A DNA stretch of 64,000 bases, taken from positions 12,038,980 through 12,102,979 of the forward strand of contig CM022669.1 in NCBI GenBank assembly GCA_012295275.1, in the 5' to 3' direction. The notes under the pieces are model-generated. The model was given only the letters and a program-made list of their open reading frames with translations, did no database searches and had not been told where the DNA came from. The DNA comes from Chrysomallon squamiferum. Lineage: Eukaryota > Mollusca > Gastropoda > Neomphalida > Peltospiridae. Both the position numbers and the translations under genes were made by a program. Below are positions 1 to 14,601 of the stretch, in pieces (within the stretch, counting starts at the first letter, position 1; every line of letters begins with the position of its first letter).

Positions 1-751
1 GTTTCAGTTTACACCCATTGATTTCAGAATTCTTTGTAGCTGCGTAAGACACACAGGCGTGACAAATACCTATGAATGGATGTGGTCAGAACCTCTTCAG
101 ACAGTCCGTGTTGGTAAATATCACAAGAATACGGCTCATGTATTAAATTATGGTGTACACAATAGTGTTTTGGTAGATGAATTAAAAATGCCCCTGTTGA
201 TCAAATTTCTGTTACCATAAGTAAGAATGTTTTTGACACACGTTCTAAGTATTACTGTAATGGGCGTTATTGTGTATGAAACGAAATGGTAATGTAATTA
301 TGTGGTTCTGATGCAGCCACACTTTTCAAAACATCATGCACATCATAGAGACAAGTACAAAAGATGAGTTTATGTTCAGGTTCTGTCAAGATAAATGTTT
401 GTATTACATTACTGATGTCATAATGGGTACTTTCAACTGCCCTTCCTTTGATAAATAAATATATTTAGTTTACATTAATTCAGATAAATTCAAATAATGG
501 CCACCAAAAGAAAGAGAAACTTGATTATACTGTGGATGATGTGGTTCAGATGATAAAGCATTTTTATTTATGAAAATATTTTGATGTTTCATGGATGTAA
601 TATAACATTTATTTAAAAAAAAATAATAATAATTTAATTATTTTATTGTTTTTTTTATATTTCATTTTGAATTTATATATATATATATTCAAAAACAAAA
701 TGCACACACATACATATAAATATATATACAGATACACATACATACATAATT

Positions 752-760
752 ACACACACA

Positions 761-807
<47 letters not shown>
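752..807. repeat. (CA)n microsatellite
   Basis: A slightly interrupted CA dinucleotide tract of about 55 bp. On the strand transcribed by the CHSY1-like gene it reads as UG repeats. Confidence 0.95.
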
Positions 808-2854
808 CAAATACAGTCATTATTACAGAATTAGTAAAACCTTTGTTTTTCAACAAGCCAGGTGAAACTTAATATATTAATATTGGTCAGTTATGATCTA
901 AAAATAATGACTGTACTATAAACTCGTTACAAGATTCAATTCTGATCATATCTCTGAAATGTCTTTTCACATTCTTGCACACACAAATAACTTTACACAA
1001 ATGTTACTTTGATCTGTTCTGGTATTCTGCCATGCAGCTATTCTTCAGTTCTGGTAATATTACAGCATCCCCAAAAGATCAAGTACACACCCGCTGATTA
1101 GATTTTTCCCCCCAGTGGAATAAAATGTACTCTATTATAATATTGGTTATCTGATTATTTCTAAAGGACAACAAAAATAAAAAAGATGTGAATGCAACTT
1201 ATTTTTTTATATATTTTTAACTAAGAATTTTTAAAAGACAATTTCAAAAGTATAAGTAATTATTTGTTAATAATGAATAATGTTTCTAAACTTTAAGAAT
1301 AAAAAGATTATATATTTAGAAAAAAATCCCAAAAACTAAATTATAAAAAATTAAAAAAGCAAAACTAAAAAAAAAAAAAATTAAAAAACTATAGGTTATC
1401 TCTCTATCTTGAAGATAAATAACAGCCATATCACAAATATTACTTAGAAAAATCTCCAGGAAGATAAAATTATCATAAAACAAGTTATTTCAGTATCTGG
1501 TGAACTCCTTAATAAAAGCATTTTAATGCCTACTTGAATTTGGAAATCTTGTTTGTTGATAAAGGTACATGAATTGATCCATGGCGATACAGATGATTTA
1601 TAATCTGCACACATTAGCTAACAAGGAAGTGCTTCGGTCAAACAAAGAATGTTTATCATTCTTGGAGTCTACCTAACACTCTTGAGTAACACTTCAGCAC
1701 AGCAGTAAACTGACAGTGTGGTTAGAGTTACAGAAACCACACACAAAAGTCTATGTATTGTAAAATCCATCAAGGTCACAGCAACCATGTGAAAAAGGAC
1801 GAAAACTGAACAAAATGAGTTTTTAATTTGTTTCAAGTTTTCAGTTCTGCAATTGTCATTTGAAAATAATTTATTAAAATGACAGTATTATGGGGTTCTT
1901 TGACTTTGTTGTTTGTTTCTGTTTTACTTTTCAGCAAGTGTGGAATGTCAAGATAAAAAGCAACGGTGGCAAGGATATAGGTGAATGAAAAAAACACAGA
2001 AAACAATAAGAAAGAATATTTTGGAGATAAATATAAACACAAAGACATTTATATGGTAATGCCATATACCTTTGAGTAATACAAAAGCAATAATTTTCAA
2101 CTTAAAACATTTCTAATTTATAGTCTGTAGAGATTTTTGTGGCCAAAAAACAACTTAGAATCTTTTAGAACATTACAGGTATGTTCTTTATAATTGTACT
2201 ATGAAAGTTAAATAAACTTTTAAAGGATGAAAGAAATAGATTTCTTTAGTAGTTACATTTAAACAAAAACAATCATGATGACATTTTACTAAGTAAAATT
2301 TAGAAGAAAAAATATATACCTATACATAACTGACTGTATAAAATTACATTACTATGAAGGTGACAAATCCTCAGCCTGTAAGGGATCTTTTAAACATCTG
2401 ACGTTATGAAATAATGTAATAATACAAGAATAAGTGTTAGGTTTAATGTTATTTGTGTTGTTTGTTTTTTGATTTTCATATTTTATTAGAAAACATCATC
2501 AGTTAGAACAATGAAATCAAGGATACAAAATATTGTTTTACATTTTTTTGTTCCATACAAAAAAAGGTACACATTACAAAGGGAGACAGAATTTATGCAG
2601 ATAACACATCATTTATACTTATCATGAAGAGCAAATGTCAGTAACCTTTTGCTAAATCAAAGCACTAAACAAATTACCTCAGTTTGCTGCTTTTAAAGGC
2701 AAATTATATTCATGATTTATGAAACTGTTTCTAAAAATAAGAATAAATATTTAGTTCATTACAGTGGAGATATAATAACAAAACAAGAAAACTAAAAATG
2801 TATGAAAAATAGACAGTACTCTTCTATTCAAACAAAAGACTGTCCCACTAACAT

Positions 2855-2887
<33 letters not shown>

Positions 2888-2910
2888 ACACAGATGCACA
2901 CACACACACA
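2855..2910. repeat. (CA)n microsatellite, interrupted
   Basis: CA repeats broken by CATA and CAGATG interruptions. The sense strand of the CHSY1-like gene reads UG. Confidence 0.95.
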
Positions 2911-5900
2911 AACACAAAACACAAACATATATGATAATGAAATTTGGTTTGTGAACAAAATAAACAAAAACCATTGTGTTTCTTCGTTTATGCTGACAGA
3001 TGCCAGGACTTTTGAATGGATATTCTTTCATGTGTCCAGATCCAGATTATGTATACCTTGATGATTTAATCTGTATTAAAGAAAGATGCATGACGCTGCT
3101 TGATCAAAAGCCAAGAGTGTATCACTGCATGTTTTCTTAACATACTGTCATGTTTGGATCAGATTACAGACCTCATTATTTCTGGCATTTTTTTTAGCAG
3201 ATCACTGCATTTTCTATGTACATACTTTTCTTAATAAACAGAACTATTGCAAGCATAAATAAAAAAAAAAAAATCAAAAACACAAGAATAAACAACCACT
3301 TAACGTAACTCTGGAAATATTGAATCTTAGCATTTGAAAGAAAAAAAATATATATATTAAAGGAAGTTTTAATTGTTTAAAACATCTTATATTCATAACA
3401 AAACTGACTTTTAAACATACACATTAGTAATACAGGCTTCTTAATATGGCATTATTTAAATATACTCAGGTCCAAAAGAAAATGTTTGATTCAAAAAACC
3501 AAAATGATTTTCAACACTGACTATCAGTATCAAGAAATTGTTTGTTCTCAGCATTCTTTTATTCAAGTGTTGAGGAAATGTCTAACCCACATGGTTAAAC
3601 TTGACTAGAAATGAGACTACTTTTTTTTCTGTGATTACATTTGACTAAACACTATCCTAAAACATTTATCCAGTTTAACTTTGTGTGGCCTGTGCCCATC
3701 AAAGCAATGTGTGGAATGTTTTGCCAAAGCATAAGTGTTAATACAGTCAACATGCTTTATGCAATTTGTTTCTTGTTTTTGTTGTCTAGTGTTTATCTCG
3801 TCTTCTGAACACAACTGTCAATATACGCTCACAGAAGACAGACAGTAAGAAATATGAACTTAAAAAGAGATGCATAATCAATGGGAAAGAAAGGAAAATA
3901 CCATATTGCATATGAAAAGTTGAAAGAAACTAAACATTAAAAACAAAAAGGAAATCATCAATCAGTCTTTGAGAGATGGATGTAATCACAAACATCCAGT
4001 TACCTGCTGCATAATAAAACTGAAAAATAAAAGACAGCGATAATGCTTTGCACTTGGATTGTCAGTATTCTGCATGTATCTGAATTTGAAATGGTGTAGA
4101 ATTGTAATAAAAAGGTCAGACAGGTTAATAAGAGGTGCATTGGTTAATTTACTCTGAAATGCAGCAGAAACACAAAGATGCAAAGTACTTTAGTCAATTG
4201 TTAAGATTTGAGATTTCAATCAGATCATGTTCTGGTCTCTCCAACTGCAGAGAACCTCCAGTTGAACAATCCCTGTAGCCCGACTGCAAGTATGTGTGAC
4301 TTGTTTTCCAACTGATCCAATAATGTGTTGTGTTACACCTTGCCTGCCATATTTCACACTGGGCTGATAACCAGCAGAGATAGCATCATGCACTGCAGAC
4401 AATACTGGAATCAGTAATATTAAATCAAAGATGTAGAAAACAGCAGAAGCTATTTCACTGCATTTTTCAGTGTGTTGGTGCACGTACACAAAGCTCTATG
4501 CTAAAAAAAAGGCAGAAATTTTTCAAATGGTGTAAAGTTGTAAGCAAACAGTGATGCCTGGCAGTGATGTTCAACAACATTATGAAAAGCCTCATTCACA
4601 ACAATATTAACTTCACTAACTTAAAAGTTACTTAACAAAACAAAAATACAACACTGAAGTTATAATCATATACAGCATGTCTTATCAGAGCTTACAGAAG
4701 TAATATATCTTAAGTAATATATTTGCTTTATTCCTATAGCACCAATGTATGTTATTCATATAATTCAGTAATATACTCAGCTGAATTTATGAATTCACAC
4801 AATATCAGTGTCTCATTCATATCATGCAACTACAACATCTTTTATTTAATATAACACTGCAGCAATATCTTATTTATAAAACTGCAGTAATTAAATATTG
4901 TACTAATAAAACACACCAGTTATTATGCTGTATTAATACAACATAGTACCATATCTTTTTCTACTACATAAAGGTAACATTATAATCCATATACATGACT
5001 GCAAGCATTAAATTAAGGATTGATTTGTAACGGATGATATTTTCTGCTCAGTAAGCTGCCTTAATCCCTGTCATCGCCCCTTTAAGGTAGAAATTATTTA
5101 AGAGGATTTGTCACACTAGGTGTAAAGCGTTATATTACGGACCGGTGTATCAGATGGTTATGAATGACCCAAAAAGGAGAAAGAAAGAAAAAGAAAAGAA
5201 TTCACATTTCAAGCACCACTGCTTTTAGTTGTTAAAGATTACCGGTGTGATGGATGTACACGAGTCGATGAAAAGATGCATATCACTATCATTGAATTCA
5301 TCTTTCCACTTAATGGTCTTTTGTGTGCACTTTGTTGCTTCTGGCCTTTGTCATACCAGTCACCCACTGAGAAGCGTTGATCCATTAACTTGTATCTCTA
5401 TAGGAGAACTATAAAAACCTTTGTCACTTAAAGAGGTAAATGCTATACATGTGGTGTGAGCAGTTACTGTAAAGGATACATCAACAGATAGCAGTACAGA
5501 AGTCAAAGGGATTAAAATGTTAAAAGAGATATACAAGACTCACACAATTACTTTTAACACCTCTCAGTATTGTTTTTCAAAGTAGTTAGTTATAAAAAAA
5601 AAAAAAAAAAATTAAAATTAAATTAAAAAAACCCACTATCTAAATCTCCAAACTTCAACCACTGATACAGAAGGTTAACAGCTTCATACCTCTGTCAGCA
5701 ACCTCAGAACTTCTGTATATGTAAACATGTAATAAATTAATATATCTTAACTAAATGTTGTTCATTTTGTGATAAAAGCCATGTTTTAAAATAGGCATAT
5801 ATATAAATATGGAGTCCACCTATCTTAAATTAAGCAAAATTAATCTTGCATTTTGCATCCAGAATACCTTTAAATCACTTTCCAGTTAGCATGTTACAAT

Positions 5901-6042
5901 ATTATTACCTTTCACAAGTTATTTATAAAGTAGATCTGACACTGAGTGCAAGTTATTCCATTATTAAAAAATGTTTGAAATTTAAATTTGGTTTGTTAAT
6001 TTGAAGAAAAAAAATGAAATTTAAATAAAAGAAAAATTATGG

Positions 6043-6075
<33 letters not shown>

Positions 6076-7248
6076 TGTATTAAGAGAAAAATTAATAAAA
6101 TATTGTGTGCTATTATAATGGCTTTCATTTAATAAGCAAGGGATTTAGATCTTTTCTCACTAATCATTATTAGCACTGACAGAAAGGAGAAATAACCAGT
6201 CATCCGAGGTCAATAGATCTTATGATCCACAACACACGAATCATGCAATGATATTCCTACCACACAAACATACATCTTGTTTCAATTTCACTCCTTTCAT
6301 TACACTGCATTCATATTACTCCGCTAAACTAATTTTCATCTTGTTCTAATTTGAGTGTTGTTATTTTTCTTATTACATTAAATTTACAAAGCACTTTCCC
6401 AAGCTTGATGTAATACTTTTTTCATCCACGTGCATCTAATCAGAAATAAGAATAGTATTTTAACCTGGGCCATTTTGTCACCGAATAAACTTATTTCCCC
6501 ATTCAGGATTTAAATCTGGAAACAGAAACCATGTGTAGAGAGCCGGAAATACCATTCAGATGTTGTAATGTTTGACTTGCATGTTAGAATCCCTATTACA
6601 GTGGCATGCAACTTGGCTAGACGTGTAATGCTTGCCACATTACAAATGTCGCCATAAGCAGAAATATTTTCAGTCTGTTATTCACTGATCAGTTTGCTTA
6701 CTCAGAACACTTCATTTTTTTATTTTTTTTTTTTATCAGTAATTATCTGAGATTCTTTATCTCTATCTCAAGGTTTGAGATTGAGCCAAACTTTGTTTGC
6801 TGTTATGAAGAATCTAATGTAATTGTTATACATCTTAAACATCGTAATGATTTTGCATACAGATTGTGAGACTGATTATTTGTTAAACTTTGGAGGAGAT
6901 GGTGTGTTTTTGAAGGGTTGGGTTTGAGATATTTTCAATATGTGTATAAATATATAAAAACAATATCAAGAGTACTTATATAACTGTTTTCTATATAACC
7001 AGGAAACAAAGCCTAGAACAGACATGAAAAATGTTCCAAGAATAGTATTAGATACCAGTGCAGAAGTAGGGCACTGGTCCACAGTAAAACTGTTCTGCAA
7101 GTACTTACAGATATAGCAAAGCAGCAGAGCTATTACTATGATAGTACTTTTGTTACCAATTCCATTTCAAACATGTTTCAATATGTATAGCTGTGTTCTA
7201 ATTCTGAACAATGTTTAAAATAGGTACCCTATTTTCTTGTTTAAATGT

Positions 7249-7316
7249 ATAAATATAAAAGCTTTCTTCTTTGAATATGAATGAATAAATATAACAGCTT
7301 CCTTCTTTGAAAATAA
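7249..7316. repeat. Two-copy 36-bp tandem duplication
   Basis: The 32-bp segment at 7249-7280 is repeated at 7285-7316 with a few substitutions. Both copies share an ATAAATATAA start, an AGCTT core and CTTCTTTGAA. It lies in the presumed intron of the CHSY1-like gene and no function is apparent. Confidence 0.8.
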
Positions 7317-10300
7317 ACTATATTCATGGATAACAGTTGTTAATACTGTATGTTTTATTTGTTTGGAGCAATCTGGTTTGCCAGACATTTATATCCAACA
7401 TATGTTACAGTTATAGAAGTGGGACACACAGAAGCTATTACTCAAAACAACACTTGACACAAATTCCTTAAGTATCAGGTTATCAATAGATCAATTCAGC
7501 TTCAATCCAATGAGTAGAAATCTAAGCAGTTTAACTTCCTGGTTCTTTATCAGTTGTAAGAAAGTTATCACTTCTGTATTTAATAAGTGTATCTGGCAAC
7601 AGATATAATGTTCAGATCTGATGGCAGGAAAAATGTCTTTATTATAGACTGAATTCGAGATGTATAGTTTAAACATATTCTTTAAATAAAATACATTCAT
7701 TTGAAAAACAAAATCATAATTTACCATTATAAATTTTACACTTTTTTGTCTTGGTACATTTTCAAATTAAATATAATACATCAAAATTAACTAAATACAC
7801 AAAACGTTAAAATTTTCCAGTTAAATATTATTATCTACATAAAAAATTTCTGTTATGAAAAATATAATTTAAAAACATTTTTTAATAAACCTAGGTGCAA
7901 ATGATTAGTTTAACAAGTCCATCTTTCCAATTTAAAATAATGATCATTACAAACTTCTTGAACACATGCTAAAAAATATCCAGTGAATATTCTTTGTATA
8001 GCACATCAAACAAGCCACAGAATGTGGACTGTGTTGTTAGAACAATGAACTACAAGATGAACTAAATTATCTCTGACAAACAAAGACATTGTCTGCAGTA
8101 GAGAAATAGTTTTTGGGGGTAACAGGTTGTTTTGGTTAAAAGCCTTTGTCTTCACCTTCAACAAGAGACCATCAAAGATAGTGGTAATGGTGAACAGAAA
8201 TTATTAACACGTCCAGTCAAGCATAAGTTAGAAATTGTTAACAAGAACTGTGGAATCATGTACACAAAGAGCTTGTCTGGTCTGTCTGAACTGTTAGCCT
8301 AAGTAATTACAGGCTTATGCTTTAGATATGTCAGTCTGGTTTTGTTAGTGAGAACATGTAATTGTTTCAGAAGTGTAAGCATACTCTAATCAGTACAGAA
8401 AGTGTTCTAGCATTTATTATCAGCATGTTATTGGTGCTACTTAGGCTGAGCTATGTGGCTACTATAGATCTTTGAGCATATCTCTGATGACATTGTTGTA
8501 GATACAACCATTTACATATGATAAACACTTATGATAGAGTATTATTCTGCAAAATTTAATTGTACATACAAAATATAATTATTGTCCATTTTTCAATGGA
8601 AATGCAAACTTTCATAAGAAAATTAAATAAATCATTAAATCCAATTTGACTTTTATTGCAACAAAAAGCATTATCAGGAGTCTAATATAAATGTAAGGGA
8701 ACTATTTTGTTGTGTGCAATAATGAATAAAAATTACTTCTCAGCAATGCAATGCATAACTTTTTAAAATAAAATTATTTATTATTTTGAACAGTAGCTGT
8801 TTATATATTTTGTTTATTTTCTTCAAGGCATTTGTGGTTATTCTCCATTTTTGTAGGTTAGTTTGTTGTTTTTTTCCCCTTGGTTCAAAACAAAAACTAA
8901 CATGTTGAAAATGTTGACAGCTTAAGATATTTATCATTTTCAAAAGCTAAGGAAAAAAATTAAGATTTCCCACGATAAAACACAGACATATAATTCCAGA
9001 GATAAAGTGTTTGTTTGACCTAAACCTAGACTAGGGCAGAGTTAGCATTATAACTTGGTAACAAATACAATTAAATTATTATATTTTAGAAATAACATTT
9101 TTTTTCAAAACATTTCCCAAAGTGAAAAAAGTTAACATATTACAAAAATGGTCAAATAAGTTATCAGTTAATATAAATTAAAATCTTATTTTTTGAAACA
9201 AGAATGAATACAGTACATGTAATTAGCTACATCAGTAGCTTTGATGTTAAAAATATGAAACTACTATTTAAGAATACATTCATATACTTAAAACACAAAT
9301 TATAATTGCACAAATCTTTTATTATTTCTGTATTGTAAATTATGTATGTGACATGTATGTATATGTGATTTTCGTTCATGTACTTTGCCTTTACAGTGAA
9401 ACATTTATTCACTTCAGTTTTCCTGTAGACATGAAAAAAAAATGTATATGTATATATATATATATACCCATACAAACAGTTAAATAACATATGACAATGA
9501 AATATCAGCTTTATTCTACCTGTGTATTATAATCTAAATTAATCTAAAAGTTCATTATGAGTCATGACCAGAAAGCAGTGCCTGTGGAGCAGCTGGTGGG
9601 TAATGATATCAACAAATGCTCTATCTCTAGATCCTTTTCAGTACATATTCTGTGTAAACATATATACTTCACACAAACATTTAGGAATATCTCTAATATT
9701 AAATAAAACAAACAAGTAAAATTGGAAAAAATAAAATGTCTTATTGAAATCTGACATGCATTACAAAATGCTGTATCACATACGTAAAACCTCAGCTTTA
9801 AGCCATTTATAGACTTCATAGTATCCGGATTATTTTGATTTCTTATCTTAACTCTGAATACAACTAGGTGTTCCTAGTTTATTGTTATCAGTATATTCTG
9901 ATTGTTGCCAAGAAACTTAGATGGATGGTCATTATTTAAAATGATCAATTCAGTATGAGCCTTTTGGTATTCTGTTCATGGTTTTTATAATGGCAAACAA
10001 ATCAGAAACAAAAATATTTCTGAACTACATTATTAAAAAACTAATCCTGAAAATTCATTATTTTGCTTTAAATTCTAGTGTCATCTTACTATTAATTTTT
10101 CACCATAAATTATATGTTGTGATTATTAATTACATGTCAGCCATACTAAAAAAAAAAAAAAAGCAAAAATTAAAAAAGACAAAATGTTTAATTGTTTTCC
10201 AGTGAAATATGTTTTTCTTCTTAAGAAATTTATGGTTTGTAAATAAGATTATTATTTATACAACACTGACAAATGGATTTAGAATAGAAATAATTTAACT

Positions 10301-10573
10301 ACTGAACGATCATATGAAGGACTGACATTCAGAGTAATTTAATCCCAAAGATGTAAGAAATCTGTTTGGATCAAAATGATTGATGTGGAAATGAATCCTT
10401 AGTACCTGAACATAGCCTTTTACCTTTAATAGTTAGTACCCATGAACAATTATTTCTATACTTTTATACTTTATCTCAAAAAACAATTTTTATCATTCTT
10501 ATTGGCCATTGTTGGATACTGAAATACTAACCATTATGAAATGTATATATAGTAAATAAATAAAAATATATAA

Positions 10574-10579
10574 ATAATA

Positions 10580-10617
<38 letters not shown>
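10574..10617. repeat. (AAT)n microsatellite
   Basis: About 14 copies of AAT on the plus strand, so UUA repeats in a minus-strand transcript. Confidence 0.95.
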
Positions 10618-10620
<3 letters not shown>

Positions 10621-11200
10621 CTGGAATAGTTATAAAATACAAATTATCTTCAATCTGTTTAGTCATATTTTATGGTGATATTGGGGGGGTTTAGGGTTTT
10701 TTAAAGGTTTTTTTATTATGATGAAATTATTTACTGTAAAGGGTGAAATTAAATATTCTCAGAGAAATGTACATTATGAAGAGCTCTGTGGCAAATATCA
10801 GAACAATCTGATCAAACTGAATTCAGCTCAAGTGATAAATTCAAATATGTTCTGTATGGAAGAACGGAAGCTGTGTTTTTTTTTTTCAATCTGTTATTAA
10901 CTCTTTGACTCGGGAGAGCTGTAAAACCAGACTTAGCATATAAAAACACCAACTTGCCAATAAGGACGCGTTTCTGATTAACAACAGAATGCAGTTTTTG
11001 AATTGCATCACTCTACATTCCAAACCCCGCAAAGCAGAAATAGTGGTAGTTTTAGTTATAATGGATAACATTCAAGATTCACAAAAAGTAATGTATCATA
11101 AAATGCACCATATTTCGTGATCCACAGCCAGTTAACAAATCAGTAAACTTTTCTCATTTATGAAATAAAATAAAAAAAACAATAATAAAATGTGTACGTG

Positions 11201-11211
<11 letters not shown>

Positions 11212-11286
<75 letters not shown>
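11212..11286. repeat. (AG)n microsatellite, 75 bp uninterrupted
   Basis: A perfect AG run preceded by a short (TA)n tract. In a minus-strand transcript it is a 75-nt CU-rich polypyrimidine run. Confidence 0.97.
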
Positions 11287-11289
<3 letters not shown>

Positions 11290-14200
11290 TAGGAATTATT
11301 TTGGTTTTTGTTTTGCTTTGTTATATATTGAATAAATACTAAAAATAGATTTTTTTAAATATAGTTTAAATGTACACTAAATATACATTAAATTTTTTAT
11401 CTGTGGTATGTGATACTAAATAATATCTTGTTTCATAATCTGTTCTATTGTTATTTGCCTGGTATTTTAAAAGCTATCATCCATATTTTATTTCCTAGAG
11501 GAAAATGCATATAAACAAGCCATTTAGATTGTCACTAATTAGCTTTATATACTTAGCTCCAACAAAAGTCACCTAATAATTGTGTCTCCACATACAATAC
11601 AATAAAATTAAAATAAAATAAATCAACCCATTTAAACAATTTAACAAATTTAGTACCTAATGTGGCACATATTAATTTAAAATAACACAAAGGAACAGAA
11701 TATCTGACAGCAAAAACCTATTATAAATTTCACTAAAATTATGCTTTATTAATAAACCAAAAATAAGTATTAATTACTGCCATTTAAATAAATAAATCAA
11801 TCAAATTTTTTAAAATTTATGTTTTATAAAATTTGACATCAACTGTAGATAATTTCTTTTGCTATATTTGCCAAATTAAAAATGAAAATACCCTTTAAGA
11901 ATAATTAATAACTAGAATGTGTCAGATAAAATACAGTCTGTTAAATTACTTTGTACCAGGATAACACTGTAATTACAGAGGCTGTGAAATTAAAAGTTAA
12001 AAAAAAAGAAAGAAAGAAGAACCTGGTACATTTTCATAATATTTAAGTGTTAAATGAAAATATATATTTAATAGGTATTTCTGTAATAACTTTTTACAAA
12101 TTTACAATAATGTTTACTTTAAATAAATAATAATAATAATTAAAAAAAAAAAATTAGTAAAGCATGATCATATTAAACTACTAAATGATAAACACTATGA
12201 ACAAAGCTATCATATAATCTTTAAATTCATAAAACATGCATTTCCAAAGAATTAAATTATAACAGCAAATAAAAATCATCTCTATAAAGAAATGTTAGAA
12301 CGTCAACTTCTGGGGCTCTCAATTCTGCCACCTTACTAATTTATTAATCTATCAACACCTTATAAATGCTAAGGTGTGACAAAAACTAAGTAATGATCAG
12401 AGATAAAGTTTTGATCCTAGAAACAAACAAGTACAGTTTAACTGGTCTGACAACTCTTTACAAAATTAAACAAAATTAATTCGAAAATGTGATACGCAGA
12501 GATTATTAAATGTTATTTATTACCATAATTTAATACATGTTACCATTACTGCTGTGTCATTTTGAATTATCTCGGTTCAGTGATTGCCAGTACAATGAAA
12601 TAGTTTATATAGTTAACTTTTACTTTGAACTTGGGTGCCTGTGTATATGCACATGTGTGACAAACGTATGTTGTATTTTTTACTAACTTATCAACTGGTA
12701 TACAGTTCTGATTAAAATTTCACAGAATAAACCATATTGAAAACTAATGCATTTACCTCTACAAATCTACTTTAGAACTATTAAATATATATATATATAT
12801 TTTATACCAAACTGTTAACACCGTTATGACAGCTACAGCATTTATCAATACTTTAAAAGGGACAATGAAAATAAAGGAGTGGTTATAGTGGAATGGTTAG
12901 ATATCCATTTGAAGTACAATGATTTGGACCAATCCTGTTTAATGTGCTGTGTCTGTTATTTCCTATTCATAAGTGGTTTTTGAAAGCTATATAATGATTT
13001 TCAATTGGAAGATGCTTATAACAGACATTTGCTAATAATAATAAAAGTAGCTGATAAAAAAACAAAAAACATATATTATTTCTTACTGTCAACTTAAAAT
13101 ATTATGAATTTGATACCTAAGAACATATAATATTAAAACCATAAAATATTATTAAATATTCATTATAGATTCTTTAAAATAAGAATACTTTGAGTAAATG
13201 TTCTTGAAAATATTAATATGCTAAAATCATTTTCTATATTATTTTTATTATATATAGAGAAATAGACATCAGAAAAACAGTTATACAGACAGACATAAAC
13301 ATTTAATCTCATGGAATATCTTGTAATATTATCCCTTTTCAAAAATTACTCTAAGTACCACATTTTCACTAATTTGTCAGAGATAATAGGTATGGCCACT
13401 TACATCCATGTTTTATAATCATATTCATGTATGTATACATTTCCTTGACAACATAAATAGTTAAATATGTTTTTTTACAGACTCATGATTTCTTTGTTAC
13501 TGTATAATGTGGACAATATTTTCAACATTACCATGTTATTATTATCATTTAATTTTAAATAGTATTACTATTAAGTAATACGAACTAAAATAAACATACT
13601 GCTCTAAAAGTATTTGTTTTAGTTATAGGCTTAATTCTTTTAATGTTACAAATTAGTTTTAAAAAAGAAAAAAGAAAGAAAGTAAATATTTATAAATATA
13701 AATAATTATATTGTTTTAAAATACAATAATTTTGTATGAAAAACAAAACAAGCAAGTACTGGATGAAACTTTTTGCTTGTTTGTATGTGTATGTGAATGC
13801 TAAAACACATTTATTCAGAATAAGCTTATTAATTAGATATTTCATTTACACTATTTTAATAATTCTGAAGTTACAACTGTTTTTAGACTATGTGAAAACA
13901 AAAACTTTAAACTGACAATTATAGCCAAAAACAGCTTTGATAAATTCAATTTGTTTTTATCATTCATGATTCTATTGATAGAAAATATGCCAAGTACATG
14001 AAAACTTCATGGTTCAGTGTACATTATAATTTTAATACATACTTCTTACAGAGAAATTTATACAAGAAAAAAATCAAATCAAATTTATAGAAACTGAAAT
14101 TTTTGTTTTAACGTTAGGGTTTACAATAGGTATTGTTTGTCCATATACAGTAATAGAGAAATTGAAGGGTTTTTTTTGTTAATTTTTTTTAACACATCAC

Positions 14201-14601
14201 ACACACAAACACTATGCATTATGAATATATTTTGGTAAATATTTAACTTTAAGATTATTGAATAATCAAATCATCTAAACAGAAATGAATGAAAATCATT
14301 GTTTATTAACAGTAAAAGAAAAATTAAATAATAATTAATATATTCAGTCGGAATGTATCTTAAAGATTATTTTAGGGTAACAGTTGGAAATGACTTTTGA
14401 TTTTATATAAAGATTACAAATATTAAATATATCCAGTAATAAATAAAAATAAAACTTACATTTTTTATTGTAGTTTATTTTGTGGGGTTAACAAGTGGAA
14501 GTTGTATCTTGACATAAAACACACACACAACTATGGATGTATCTCTGTGTACTTGCATTTATCTGAGAAATGGATTTTATTTTTTTGACTTATGATCTTA
14601 C

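Larger units (their letters stand above)
1..14601 (-). other. Probable first coding intron of the CHSY1-like gene; no exon recognised
   Basis: The coding exon at 14602-15420 ends in a GTAAGA donor on the minus strand, so the transcript continues leftwards. The rest of a chondroitin synthase (about 500 residues) should be visible as a long reading frame, but none of the frames here resembles it. The next exon must therefore lie beyond the left edge, which makes the intron at least 14.6 kb. The stretch is AT-rich with microsatellites and A-runs on the plus strand. It has no tRNA, rRNA or transposon frame that I can recognise. It could also hold an unrelated non-coding transcript. Confidence 0.6.

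Noticed and set aside
1-250. Possible CHSY1 C-terminal exon at the left edge
   Set aside because: I translated the minus strand here; frames are broken by stops or show no resemblance to the chondroitin synthase C-terminal domain.
4220-4489. 89-codon minus-strand frame in the CHSY1 intron region
   Set aside because: Does not match the expected continuation of chondroitin synthase or any family I know, and lacks good flanking splice sites.
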